Shown here: positions 48,000 through 58,487 of the stretch, in pieces
How the letters are laid out: every line of letters starts with the position of its first letter
How positions within the stretch are numbered: the stretch's first letter is position 1
NCBI GenBank assembly: GCA_011009095.1
Contig: VTPC01008477.1
Coordinates: 1 to 64,000, forward strand
Length of the DNA stretch: 64,000 nucleotides
Source of the DNA: Ignelater luminosus
Lineage: Eukaryota; Arthropoda; Insecta; Coleoptera; Elateridae
Reading direction: 5' to 3'
Notes under the pieces: generated by a model
What the model was told of the DNA's origin: nothing
The model's input: only the letters and a program-made list of their open reading frames with translations
Database searches by the model: none
Program-made: the position numbers and the translations under genes

Positions 48000-49553
48000 T
48001 TTGTCTCCCTTGTGAGACTTTTCTTCATTACTGCTTTGCATTCGTATCTCATCTTTCTCCTCTTTTTATCGATTTCCTTCGTCTTCTGTTTCCTAGAACT
48101 CGTTTCTTTCCTTACTCTTCGTAATTCCTTCAGGAAAGTACTGCATGTACTACTCCCTGTTCTATGCTTTTGCCCTCTGCATAATATGTACTGCTTTTTA
48201 TCTTCGCAGTCTTTGAATAGGTGCCCTTTATGTCCACATTCGTAGCACGCGTCCGTACGGTCTTCTTCTTAGCATATTCTCGCTAGGTGCCCATATCCCC
48301 AGCATCTATAGCACTTTACTACTTGGACTCTTGGTTCCAGTTCACATTGAGCCAACCCTACTCTTATTTTATTATTTTGCGACGTTGCTGTGACTTCCAA
48401 CGTTGCTACAAGAGTCTGTCTACCACTTGGTCTTATACTTCTTATGTTTGCTTCTTTGGCCATCTCTGGTCCCATCTTTTCAATCAATGCTCGTAAGAGT
48501 TCTTTTTCACATGTGGTCCCCTCAATTGCTTTAACTTGTATTATCTCTTTATTCTGTTTTGTCTCCCTCCCTTGTCTCTTTTTTATGTCTTTAGCTTTAT
48601 TTTCGATCTCCTCATTTAGCCCCATGTATTTATTTTTATCTTCGTCAGTTATGACTAGCACTTTTCCATTTTTGGTACTTTTTATTTTCTGTATGTTACT
48701 CCAGTCTCCGTCTTTAAGCACTTCTTTCAGATTTCTTACCGTTTTGCTGACTGATTTTTTATTTCCTTCTATTATGATCGCTTGCGTTTTATGTCTCTCT
48801 TTTTTTTCCCCTTGTCTTTGCCACTTTCCATTTTCTCATCTTGGGGTTCTATGATTACCAATTTCAGGGTCTTATTTTCAGTCTCCTATTAATATTTTAA
48901 AATTTACATATAGCTCTTCTGGCCACCATAACTTTTCCTTTTCTTCGAAACTTTTGTATGTCTTTATTTCTTTTAGTTCTTCTCTTTTTATCCCACTTGT
49001 TCTTTTACTCCCGGTTGGTACTACATCTGTCTGTGTTCCTATTGTCATTGTCACCTTTTTTCCACCTTCCTTCTTTTTTGCTTCCCTACATTCTTGGGGT
49101 TCTTTTTCTATTTCTTTTTTTATTATTCTTTCTTGAATACACTCCTCGATAGCTATAGATGCCATTGCTTTGAGTTTTTTAACTTCAATGTGTACATTTT
49201 TATTGACCTTCCCAAATCTAACTAGCTCTTCTGTTTTACTCTTTATTTTTTGTAATATTCTACTAGTTGCTGTTTTACTAGCCTGCTTACCGTTTTTGGA
49301 CTCTCTTTGCGGGTCTTTTTGTGCTTTTCTGTATTTCAAACACTTCATCCTCAATTTCGTTTTGATCTGTTTCGCTGAGGCCTATTTGGTGTTGTTGCCC
49401 TTCCTTCTGCTTATTAATATCCGGCGGTGTTCTTAGTAAAAAGCCTCTTCTTTTAAATAGGTTAATTTTTTCTTCTTCTACTGCTCTATTTTCTGCCCCC
49501 GTTTCTTTCCCGTTGTTAGAGTTTTCAAAATTTTTTTCATCCATTTTTCCCAC
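48000..49553 (-). pseudogene. R1-like LINE ORF1 with zinc knuckles, frameshifted
   Basis: Starts MGKMDEKNFENSNN at 49553. The first 88 codons are open, then the frame shifts to one covering 49354-48878 (MKCLKYRKAQKD to WWPEELYVNFKI; it includes IGTQTDVV), then again to 48721-48269 (VLKDGDWSNIQKIKSTKNGK onward, including RSIRPSGRQTLVATLE). The conserved central domain is followed by a first knuckle CYRCWGYGHLARIC at 48272-48313, an in-frame TAA directly after it, a second knuckle CYECGHKGHLFKDC at about 48207-48248, and a third Cys/His group near 48140-48180. ORF1 proteins of this clade bind RNA and direct the particle to its target site. Purine-rich codons and many Lys/Glu residues are typical. 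Confidence 0.7.
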
Positions 49554-50045
49554 GAGTGGGGCCGTTCGATGGCCCCCCCCCCCCCGAGTGACGTCTATTC
49601 CGGGGGAAAAGCCCTTATACTCCGGGGCGTGCCCTGTATCCCCGGAGGTTTTAACGGCGCAGTTTTTTATAGAGGTTTTGTTCTCTCGGGCCGACTAGTT
49701 AAGGCAAGCCCCCCGCTCGTATGTTCCTTCGCAACGTACCTCGGTTTGGGTGGCTGGCCACTCCACCCTCTTGTAGTTGCGATTTTAATATTGTTTTTGA
49801 AGAAAAAAGATGTAAAGGAAATGGGATCTTCTAGCCCTCGTTGCCTAATTGCGTCGGGGCCCGAAGGAAGCAAGGATTGAAGCAAGAGAGCCTCGATAGA
49901 AAAGAATAAAGGAAGGAGAACCGCCCAAGACTAATAGAAACAAAGTGGATTCTCGGCTAGGGTACCCCAGGGTAACCACCCCTGTACTTGCAAGAGCAAG
50001 CCCTTTGGTAGGAGTTCCCTCTAGCCCGCGACAGCTGGTCTTAGG
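49554..50045 (-). other. Probable 5' untranslated region of the R1-like LINE
   Basis: GC-rich, non-coding and directly upstream of ORF1 on the - strand. It contains a 13-base run of C at 49573-49585 (G on the element's strand) and ends, going upstream, near TTAGGTCTTAAA around 50041-50052, where composition drops back to the AT-rich background. Confidence 0.5.
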
Positions 50046-51214
50046 TCTTAAAATTTAATTTGCATAATTCACTAGTGGATAGATGTATCGTATAAAAAGA
50101 AGCGCGATTTCAAGTGACAATTGCGTATAAGTAGAATGTCAGTAACACGCAATTTTATTGTCAATTAATACAGAAGCCTTGTGGTAACATAAAGTGATAA
50201 ATGTAGATATGTAAAATATAAAGTATAACGTAGTGCCATGCTGATTGCGATTATCGCAAGCTGCCTTCTGCCGCGATACCGCCTGTCCTTGCAGAGATAT
50301 GCTCGTATTTAATGTTGCGGCCTGCAAAAGGAGAAAATTTATTTGTATAGATTAAATTACATTTATGGTGTTTTTTTCTATGAGGCTACCATCCCTGTAT
50401 CGCCAAGCACTCAAAACAAGATCTAGCACCCTCACCCGCATCCTAAGGCCCAAAAGAATCCGATTTCATAACATGTAAACTATTGTGTAGAAAACTAATT
50501 TAAAATTTATTTGTGTTAAGAAGCCCCCAATCAAGCTGTTTGTAACTTGGTATATATGGTGTGTCCAAGATAAGGATGCACAGCATCGGGATCTTGGAAA
50601 CGATAAGAGACACAGCATCGGTTAAATGGAATGAAAGTTGGCTATTTATAGGACCTTTTTGTTGGCGTTTGTAAAGTCTAGATATCTTGGATAGTTTCAG
50701 AGATATTTAAGAAAAAGTAAATTTCTCGATTTTTGTTATTATTTTTTCTTTCCTTTATTTGAAGAGATATCTGAAAACTAAAACCACTTTTCCATTGCCA
50801 CTTTTTGTTCTCTATTAAAATACGCTAACAAAATTCCTGTACGTTTCAGTTTCGAGTCGAAACCGACGGACACACTGTATATACTGTATGTAATCCTATT
50901 TAAAACGGCATTTATATCTGAATTTTTTGTGGGCCAGAAAAGTGATAAAAATGTAAAAGGGAAGAAATGGAATTTTACTAATGGTCTGAATGCCGTTGCT
51001 TTAAGCAATGTTTTGATTTTTTGCTTTAAACTGCACAGAACTGATTATGTTATTAAATAATAGAAGATAAAAATTGTAGTTAAAAAATCTTAAATTTGGA
51101 CTCGTATCAGCAAAGCATTTTTTTCTTCAGTAATAAATAATAATAAATAAATCTTTATTCTTGCGAGTTAAAAAAGAGTCGCTTTACCTTATGTACTGGT
51201 CAAAGTAATTATAA
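50046..51214. other. Intronic non-coding DNA, nothing recognised
   Basis: No gene was seen. A simple AT repeat (AATAAATAATAATAAATAAA-like) lies at 51130-51152. Confidence 0.4.
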
Positions 51215-51490
51215 GATTAAAGCGCTCTCGAAGTACCTAACAACGTCTGCTACTTTTTTTTTGTTTTGTTAGTTAAAACCTTCAAATCGAGAGATCTTGG
51301 GAGATACGACAAGTTTGCTAATCTGCTGATAATGTGATCCTTAGATAGTTTTTACAGCACTACCATGGCGTTCCTTGCTATATAAACTGCTGCTCCATCT
51401 TGCTAGAACCATATTTCATCAAGTACTCCTATTTAGTTCTTAACCATGAAATTTCTGCAAGACTAGCGTGTGGAGATTTCTAGTCTCGAA
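51215..51490 (-). pseudogene. DDE transposase scrap (Tc1/mariner-like superfamily)
   Basis: On the - strand the frame reads LDEIWF, a stop, then QDGAAVYIARNAMVVL (51360-51425) and LANLSYLPRSLDLKV (51279-51325). This matches the WFQQDGA..HTAR.....L segment with the catalytic Asp and the RSPDLT segment of a DDE transposase family common in arthropods. Upstream, CRNFMVKN corresponds to the YR.M...F segment; downstream KVADVVRYFE is compatible with the next part. The WGY/FFLW segment is not recognisable. An old fragment without terminal repeats. Confidence 0.55.
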
Positions 51491-52383
51491 AGAATATACA
51501 ATAATAATACCAAAAACATCAGCACCATGTCAGACAATGCTTTTGGGATCTTGGGATCAGACGTATCCTTAATCAGTCTTTCTGTCTATATCAAACTTTG
51601 CGGTCTAGACTTGCCGGTATTGTATTGACAAGCTGATCGAACTTTTCGGAAAATTAGTCTTTTCGCCTTTATTTAGTCAATCGGCTTTTTTGGACGGATC
51701 GAACGGACCGTTTTTCAAATCGGTTGGCTTTATGGGCCAACTATGCTTTTTCGAAAACCTTTTTCTGGAGGAAAAAATGCTAAAGATGTTCTGCAATCCT
51801 CAAGATGCAGTAATGCGAAAACGGAAAGGAATATTGAAAAATAACGTCTGGTTACGCACTTACGATTAGTCACAGCAACCCTTGACTTCATCCTGATATC
51901 TCCAGTCGCTCTTCTTACATTTTCTGCAATTCTTAAAGAATTCTGCAACATCTATTCAGTAATTTGCGCTATTAGTTCATTTATTTTTCAATCTCCAACT
52001 GATGTAAGGAATTCAAAACTGATAATAGTATGACGTCTAACTTACGAGAATCTACAGAAATTATTCCAACAATATAAATAAGATACAGTAACAGAAACAT
52101 TTCCAAATAACTTGCACTACTCAAAATTTTTTTAATGTGGTACATAAATTAGGTTCGCCAAAGTGGCCTTATGTGTTTCTAAAGAAGCGAAGACATTCAG
52201 ATCAGATATCCAATTTGACGTGAAATGGCTTACGTTTAAAAAGATATTGTTCTAGAGAAACTTTTATTATATGGCGCCCCGAATCTTCCAGTTTCACTAG
52301 TTTCGTGATAGCAGCATATTAAAAACTTAATCATCAAGGGAAAGACTGAAAAGTTCGATAAATTTAGCTTGATGCCGAATAAA
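51491..52383. other. Intronic DNA, possible further transposon scraps
   Basis: A - strand open frame at 51730-51951 (MLQNSLRIAENVRRATGD) loosely resembles the C-terminal end of transposases of the neighbouring type, but it lies in the wrong order for the same copy, so it is not assigned. Confidence 0.3.
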
Positions 52384-52440
52384 CCTCTTTTATTCAGGGG
52401 TGTGCAAATACACCCCCTTGCACCTTCTCTCAGCTTCTTT
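52384..52440 (-). repeat. LINE-3'-end-like hairpin, copy 1
   Basis: On the - strand: AGGTGCAAGGGGGTGTATTT, then GCACACCCCTGAATAAA. The GGGGTGT and ACACCCC parts pair as a stem, and the segment ends in an AATAAA-like tail. This layout resembles the short 3' hairpin of some LINEs. A related segment is at 62613-62680, same orientation. Confidence 0.4.
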
Positions 52441-52864
52441 CTGAAAAGTTTTTTATAAATTTCTATTCTTTACAGTACATGACAGGTAAGTTATACATAA
52501 TGGAGTTGAAACATGGTAAAACAAGCCACCTCGAAATTTGCTCAATAAATATTCATAATTTATTGTACGCATATTCTTCGTTTTTTAATTATAAGATTTT
52601 CATTACAATCGAGTTTATGCGAAAGAAAAATGATCCAAGATTAGTAAAATAGGTTAGTTCAACCACTGTACTATAATCAATATTCAGGTGTTACTTTTTG
52701 CTACTTTGCATTGTGTAGATGCCTGTTAATGTTTAAAACGTTTAATGTGAATGCAGTGTTCTAACAGATACGTATTTAATGTTGGATTGTTTGTTATTGT
52801 ACGTTAATGATAGGTTCGACCTAGTTTTTGATGACCATTACAAAAAATACCATTGTTTTTTCAG

Positions 52865-53073
52865 GAAGGGTAGATGAGAAGGCTACACAACTACACGCAA
52901 TAGCGTCTCTAAAAGTACTTTTGGACGCAACGAAGCCCCATAACGGCGCAGCCACAAGTTCAGCCGCGAACCACGTTAGTGCCGTCAAACAAGAAACGAT
53001 GCTGACGCCTTCCAACATAGCCGACATGCCCAATGGGGTCGCCAATGCTCTCACTGACGTCAATATGGAGGCG
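52865..53073 (+). CDS. Internal coding exon of the same unidentified host gene
   Basis: Bounded by TTGTTTTTTCAG (acceptor) and GGCG/GTGAGTAA (donor). The exon begins at the second base of a codon (GA, giving Gly with the preceding G of the exon at 10551-10734) and ends in phase 0 after GCG. It encodes RVDEKATQLHAIASLKVLLD, then ATKPHNGAATSSAANH, a VKQE tetrapeptide that fits the sumoylation consensus, and a tail ending NALTDVNMEA. Its GC content is about half, against AT-rich flanks. The reading stays open past the donor only for a few codons. The protein was not recognised; a helical segment (ATQLHAIASLKVLLD) is followed by a low-complexity region of a kind common in transcriptional regulators, which is only a suggestion. 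Confidence 0.7.
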
Positions 53074-53815
53074 GTGAGTAATAAACGCCGTGTTAAATTT
53101 TCATAAAATGTACATATACAGAGTCTGATTGTTAGGAAAATTGCAAATAGCATACAGTTAGAATAATTGGCTACCACCTATAAATAGGGTTAAAAATAGC
53201 GAGATGTTACCTTTCCCACACATTTTCATTATTAAAACGCTGTTCTCTCGCACTTTTGAATGGATGCATACATAATTTAGCAAAAATTAATGAGAATTCC
53301 AACCAGAAATAAAAAATGAACAGAAAACAACTGGCGACTTTCAGTTTCCTGTAAAATAATTTAATTTTCGTTCGTTCCCCAATCCAGGGTTAGTGGTAGG
53401 GTTGAATAAATTAATCGGACGGTTTCACCGTAAACCATCTCTCGAAGTTTTAGAATGCAAAATTGCTTTTTAATGAAGATATTCAAATTAGAAGCAAATT
53501 TACCGCTAAACACTTTTTGATAATAGAATACTTTATTTGAGAGGTTTGACTGAAGTGAAATCCACTTGTTGGATTAATTTTTGCTTGAAATACAAAAAAG
53601 GTCTTAATAATGTTCAACTGTTTAAAAAATGAGTTCAATAGGATATACTCGAGGATAATTGCATGAAATCACTTTAACGCGCTAGTGTACTACATAATTA
53701 AATTACATAGATATGGTCTACCTCTTGTACAGCGTGTCCTTACTATTGATCTTACACAGGTTGTACCGTTTTTATTACTGGACTGATTTAAAACTTTTAT
53801 TAATTATGCAGCTCT
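53074..53815 (+). other. Start of the next intron, nothing recognised
   Basis: It follows a strong donor (GTGAGT at 53074-53079). No further exon of the gene could be recognised downstream in this window. Confidence 0.45.
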
Positions 53816-54243
53816 TAAAAGAAAGTAATTTCACACCGTTCAAGCAATTTCTTCACTTCACCAGCATGCTGCAACTGTCTGTATCTTCAGAGCTGGATCT
53901 GAAACCAAGTATAGCACTGATGATTGATTATCTTTCCCAAGACTGAGTCTGTGTTTACACATATGACTGGTACTCTATCGCTGTTCAGAAAAATATAAGC
54001 AATAAAAGCACAGATTTCTACACCAGCAACTGTGTGGGTTTACTTACTCACTTTCCAAAACTAGGACATAAGATTACTGTTGATATTACTACTGCCAACT
54101 GCAACAAATCTGTTGTTACATTTAGTGAACTAAAAGGATACGTAGGCAATCCAGAAATTGAGAAAACGGATGAACTGACAAAACAGGAACCCAATGATAT
54201 TCTTTGGAGACGCACGCAGAAACTCTTACAACGTGCTGTATAG
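53816..54243 (+). pseudogene. LINE RNase H remnant
   Basis: One frame, interrupted by one stop after YLSQD, reads VCVYTYDWYSIAVQKNIS (53950-54003) and then KSVVTFSELKGYVGN with PEIEKTDELTKQ (54108-54192). This fits the I.IYTDS..SI..I.... strand and the V.F.W.KGHVG..GNEKADELAK ending of LINE-encoded RNase H. The catalytic Asp of the TDS box is still present as YD in altered context. No reverse transcriptase was identified upstream. Confidence 0.4.
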
Positions 54244-57200
54244 AATTATCTTAATTACATTACTTCTATCTTTTTGTTGTAAAATATCGTTATCTAACAA
54301 CTCAAACTGTCGAACCTACAACCTGAAAGGTAGTACGCACGTACAGTAGATTTTGTGCTTTGTCGCTGTCCTGTCTTGATTAGTAAGTATACTAGGAATT
54401 TTTCTCTTTAACCATTGAGATACATTCTTGTCTTGCTCAACATATCTGTGATGAGATATTTTTATTGAACTTGATAATATGGATAAACTTAATACTAAAT
54501 TTGAGAACTTGCAACTTTTGTAATATCTCATGAACTATGCAGAATCTTTGGGCGAATGATCAAAGTCATAAACGTATTGATGTCTTACAAGATTGGACAT
54601 GCTATCTTTGAATCTTAAAGAAAACCTGACTACTCAATAATGACAGGGTTCAATTTTAAGATACGTCGTTTTATCATCAAAGACAATGGTGTACTTACGT
54701 TAGCATAACAAAATGCAATTAGTTTATAACTGTACTATGTTTATTTTACTAACAAAATTTATCTAGGCAACAAATTTTGTTTGTTAATATATCCGACTTT
54801 TGACATAGAGGTAGGCGTAATATGTAACAGCACTAACAATAAAGGGTTCTCTTAATGACCACGGGTATTATGTGACATTTAACATACATAAAACAGTTGT
54901 TATCAAGTAAGTTGTATGTGGCCTAGCTTACACTAACATACATTTGTTTTAAATTACATGCTGAAGTTTTTAACACTTTTTTGTAGAAATTTGAAATTCA
55001 AAAATAACTTTTTTGATTTCTGCTTATGGCGACCTTTTTTGATAAATAAATATTCTGAGATGTTAGATTTTATTTATTTACATTGCATTAATTGTTTTAT
55101 GAAAATACGAAATAACTAAAATGCTAAAGTAACCAAATAAAATTTTTATGAGACTTACCTGCAGAAGAGATTAAGTAAATAAGCTCGTGTTTAGACAGAA
55201 CAATGTTTCAAGATTCTTAAGAAATCACTGTTGCTCACAAAGCAGTAAATTCAACCCTGCCTGCTATGGTCAGATCATATTTAAATTTGAAAGAAATTCA
55301 TTGCGTGTGCAAACTACGAACCTTTTGAGCAAGGAAGAGTCGAAAATGTCAAATTGAGAATTGATGACATTTGTATTATGCAAAGACAAAATACTATTGA
55401 AGTTGTTTTTGTGAACCAGGGTAATTTTAAAAATGACTTAAAGATTTTTATTTTTGGAGATTCTCAAGAATTTTTATTCCAGAGTTGATTTTAACTTATA
55501 CCATAAAATATTTTGAAAATGGTCTGAAACTGGAGAAGATTGGTTGTTTGAAGTAGTAATGGCCAAACATTTTTGAGAAATTTAATCTACAGTATTCAAA
55601 CCATTAATAGGTGTCACTCGTTGTTCACATCAATACAAAACCTAACCCAAAGACAGACTAAGGTTGTCTTGACATTAAAAGTAGAATTTACTGATGAAAT
55701 ACTCAAGATTCTAAAATAACATTAGTTCTGATACACACAGAACACACTTGAGAACTTACCACAGCAAGAATAATAAAAGATCAATACACCTAGTCGGTTT
55801 GCTTTGCTACTACTTTAGCAATTAGGCAAACAAAGATTGAAAAACAGTCAAAGAAAGTTTTTTCCAAAATATCGTACCAGATCCATACAGATGAATGAGA
55901 TGCTCTTACAGTTTGTACTGCAACTTCTGGAAAATCACAGAAGTACATCTTGATTTGATCCGCACCAAAAGCAGTGCCAAGCTTTTTTTGCAGTTTGCAC
56001 TCTCAAACAAAGTGAAGTTCGACAATCAAATATTAACAACCGGCGATTTTATGAGACAATGGACACTTAAAATCAGTTTAATGAATTCAGAAAAGACTTC
56101 GCACACGTTAAATCTTGCAACTATTTGTACTGATTGGAAATATATCCCACTGTAAATTTAAAAAGTTAAACAAGAATGTACCCTAGAACTTTTACGAATA
56201 CATAAAGTATTAACAACACCTGAATTTTAATAAAATGCCAGAAAATCCTCTTCACTAAACAAGAACTATTTTTAAATACTCTTGAGTCACATGAATTCAA
56301 GTTACAGTTTGCTAGAAGAACTGCTGTGTCTTAGCAACTGATCTCCTCCTAGAGTCTTTAAGTGCCTGGATAGTTTTCTTTTGCATATCAAGTGAAGCGG
56401 CGTATAACCATGACGGTTGATGCTTTAACACATTACGTCTAAACAAAATAATTTCTGATTTTTATTCTAACTGTATTTAAAACAAAAAAAATCTCTTTAA
56501 ATAAAAACATCTGCAAAGCCTTTCAAGATGTAAAGCCAATAACAGATATTTCAGTCGGTAATTGCTAATTTAGAGATTAATTCGAAATTATACAAGATAA
56601 TTGAAATATTTTGTAGAAAACGAATCTGTACCCCACACTGGATCTATCTCCCTTCCACTACTAAATACTGGATATTACTGTTATCGCTGACAATTGTAAG
56701 ACCATTTGTGTGGCAAATTCCACAAACGAAGTATAGTCACACATATCCCCAATAAACAAAAATGTAAATTACTTTTTTTATTAAAAAGAGAAATTAAATT
56801 TAACAAAGCTAAATTATATTTATACATATTTTGCGCCATCAAGCTCTTTTATGTCATTAAATTGCTATTACTGTATCCTCATCTTTACATTTTTGTGGTA
56901 ATTAAGCATATTAAGTACCACAAGTCTGCTGTTCGTATAATTAATGTCTTCATAGTAAACATACCACTCATATTTACAATGAACCCTCTAGTCAGTGAAA
57001 TTAACAAAATGGCAGTGAAGCAGCAAATCTAACTTTTTGTAGGATGCAAAGCTTTCGTTGTTGTTGTCTAAAAGCGCTTACAAAAACGATCTAAACTTGA
57101 AAGGAAGTTCAACAATGCAATATATACAGCTGCGCAAAACTAAAATCCTAACAGACGTGGCGCCTCCGAAAGGGAAAGCGTATCTAGAAATTTTGCGGTT

Positions 57201-58349
57201 GTATTTCTGTTTTTGTTAGTCCTCAAGCTGGAGGTTAAATTGAATATATCCAGATATAAATTAAAGTAGGTCGCTCATTTTATTATTTAAAATTGTTTTT
57301 GTATTTCGTTGCTTGTTTTAGAGATACTTTTACGGAAGTGTATTTGCATCTGAAAGTTGCCAGATGTTTTCTTCATAAACATACCAAAATGAAAATGTAA
57401 TATGGGAAATGCTGGTTTTATAAGTTTAACAGTAATAATATTAATGTAGGTAGTTTTGAATTTTAAAGCCAACATATGAAATTATTTACACTTTAAACTA
57501 ATGCTTTCTGGCATCGATTCTGATTATTTATATTATGTTATTATACAGGGTAATGTAAGTTAATGAACGTATTAAGAATATGTGAGTGATAGAATATAAT
57601 CTAACCTAATTGCAGTAAATAATTAAAAGAAAAAGACAAGTCTCAAGAAAGCATATATTAATGAAAACGTGAATAGTATATACTTGTACAGTACATAAAA
57701 ACGTTTTTTGAGGATATCCAAGCTTAGGATCTAGAACAAAGGTGAGCAAACTTGGTACCATGGCCAGATATAAAACTAACATTCCATGGATCAGGTTTTC
57801 CCACTCCTGATTTAGTAGGCACTATTTACAACAATTTATTTAGTATCGTCAAGATAATTGCTTCAGAATATTTGCTATTTCGTAAGTTATCTCCTTATCT
57901 TTGAATTTAGAAGGAACATAATGTCACCCCATGATGACTACAGTTTTCGATAATCTATATCGCAGATACTGTAAGTCAGTAGATTAACTGAAAAAAGTTT
58001 TGTTAAGACGAAAATAACTTTGATCAAATATAATTATTTACATAGCACAGCAATTTTGAATAAAGCTTCTTGAGACATTTCGTAAACATTGAAATCAATA
58101 GCATAGGAAAATCTTAGCAAAGATCACAAAAAGATGAATAGATGCTTCAAACTCAGTTTTCCCAAATGAAGAAGTAACAGTATTAGCTGCAATAGATCAT
58201 TAAATCACAAGGAGATACCCTCATAATTCAAAGACTGTAACAGGTTCCATAGGTGTCTGTATGTTATTTAAGTAGCCGACTGATATTAATGCCATAGTAT
58301 AATGCACACGTGTAGGTTTATTCTTGTTAAGAATTAGAAGACCTCTGAT
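54244..58349. other. Non-coding DNA, nothing recognised
   Basis: AT-rich; open frames such as 55895-56155 (+) and 56706-57032 (+) lack any recognisable motif or composition shift. Confidence 0.4.
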
Positions 58350-58487
58350 ACCTTGTTTTACAACCGTTAGATAAGCTTATCTAGAAAATCATTGCTATGG
58401 ATACAAGTGTGAAGACAGTAAACAACCGTTGTATCCATAGCAATAATTCTTTAGATAAACTTATCTAATGATTGTAAAAGTGGACCT
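58350..58487. mobile_element. MITE-like palindromic element, family 1, copy 2
   Basis: Inverted arms of about 55 bp: the left reads TTTTACAACCGTTAGATAAG then CTATGGATACAA, and the right arm (reverse strand, from 58486) reads ACTTTTACAATCATTAGATA then CTATGGATACAA. The loop is about 22 bp. The outer ACTTTTACAATYATTRG motif and internal layout match the palindrome at 1773-1882, so both belong to one family. No coding capacity. Confidence 0.7.

Larger units (their letters stand above)
47740..50045 (-). mobile_element. R1-like LINE, 5' half, antisense
   Basis: Read on the - strand it holds a GC-rich 5' untranslated region (about 50045 to 49554), ORF1 with zinc knuckles (49553 to about 48000) and the start of ORF2 with the endonuclease (47982 to 47740). 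Similarity stops near 47740, so reverse transcriptase is absent. ORF1 organisation, three consecutive Cys/His knuckles and the ORF2 opening ILQTNLNRSKQALDLL match the R1 clade, which includes TRAS- and SART-type elements. The first bases of the putative 5' end on - read CCTAAGACC. Frames are broken in a few places only, so this copy is younger than the other LINE relics here. Confidence 0.7.
10735..52864 (+). other. Giant intron of about 42 kb, packed with transposon remnants
   Basis: It is inferred from two flanking exons on the same strand with matching phase (phase 1 donor, phase 1 acceptor). Joining them gives HDG then RVDEKATQLH with the glycine codon split as G/GA. The intron starts GTCAGT (or GTACCC at the alternative donor) and ends TTTTTTCAG. 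Additional small exons of compatible phase inside it cannot be excluded. Most identifiable elements inside lie antisense to the gene (the LINEs at 31-32 kb and 48-50 kb, the piggyBac relic, the DDE scrap), with the LINE at 37-40 kb and a mariner scrap in sense. Confidence 0.55.

Noticed and set aside
48012-48854. Long + strand open frames rich in Ser, Leu, Phe and Cys
   Set aside because: They are the mirror of the purine-rich ORF1 of the R1-like LINE on the - strand; the hydrophobic composition follows from that.
53806-53946. Possible terminal exon of the host gene starting after TTATGCAG at 53815
   Set aside because: The phase would fit, but the pyrimidine tract is poor and the same frame continues into LINE RNase H-like sequence, so it is better explained as part of that remnant.
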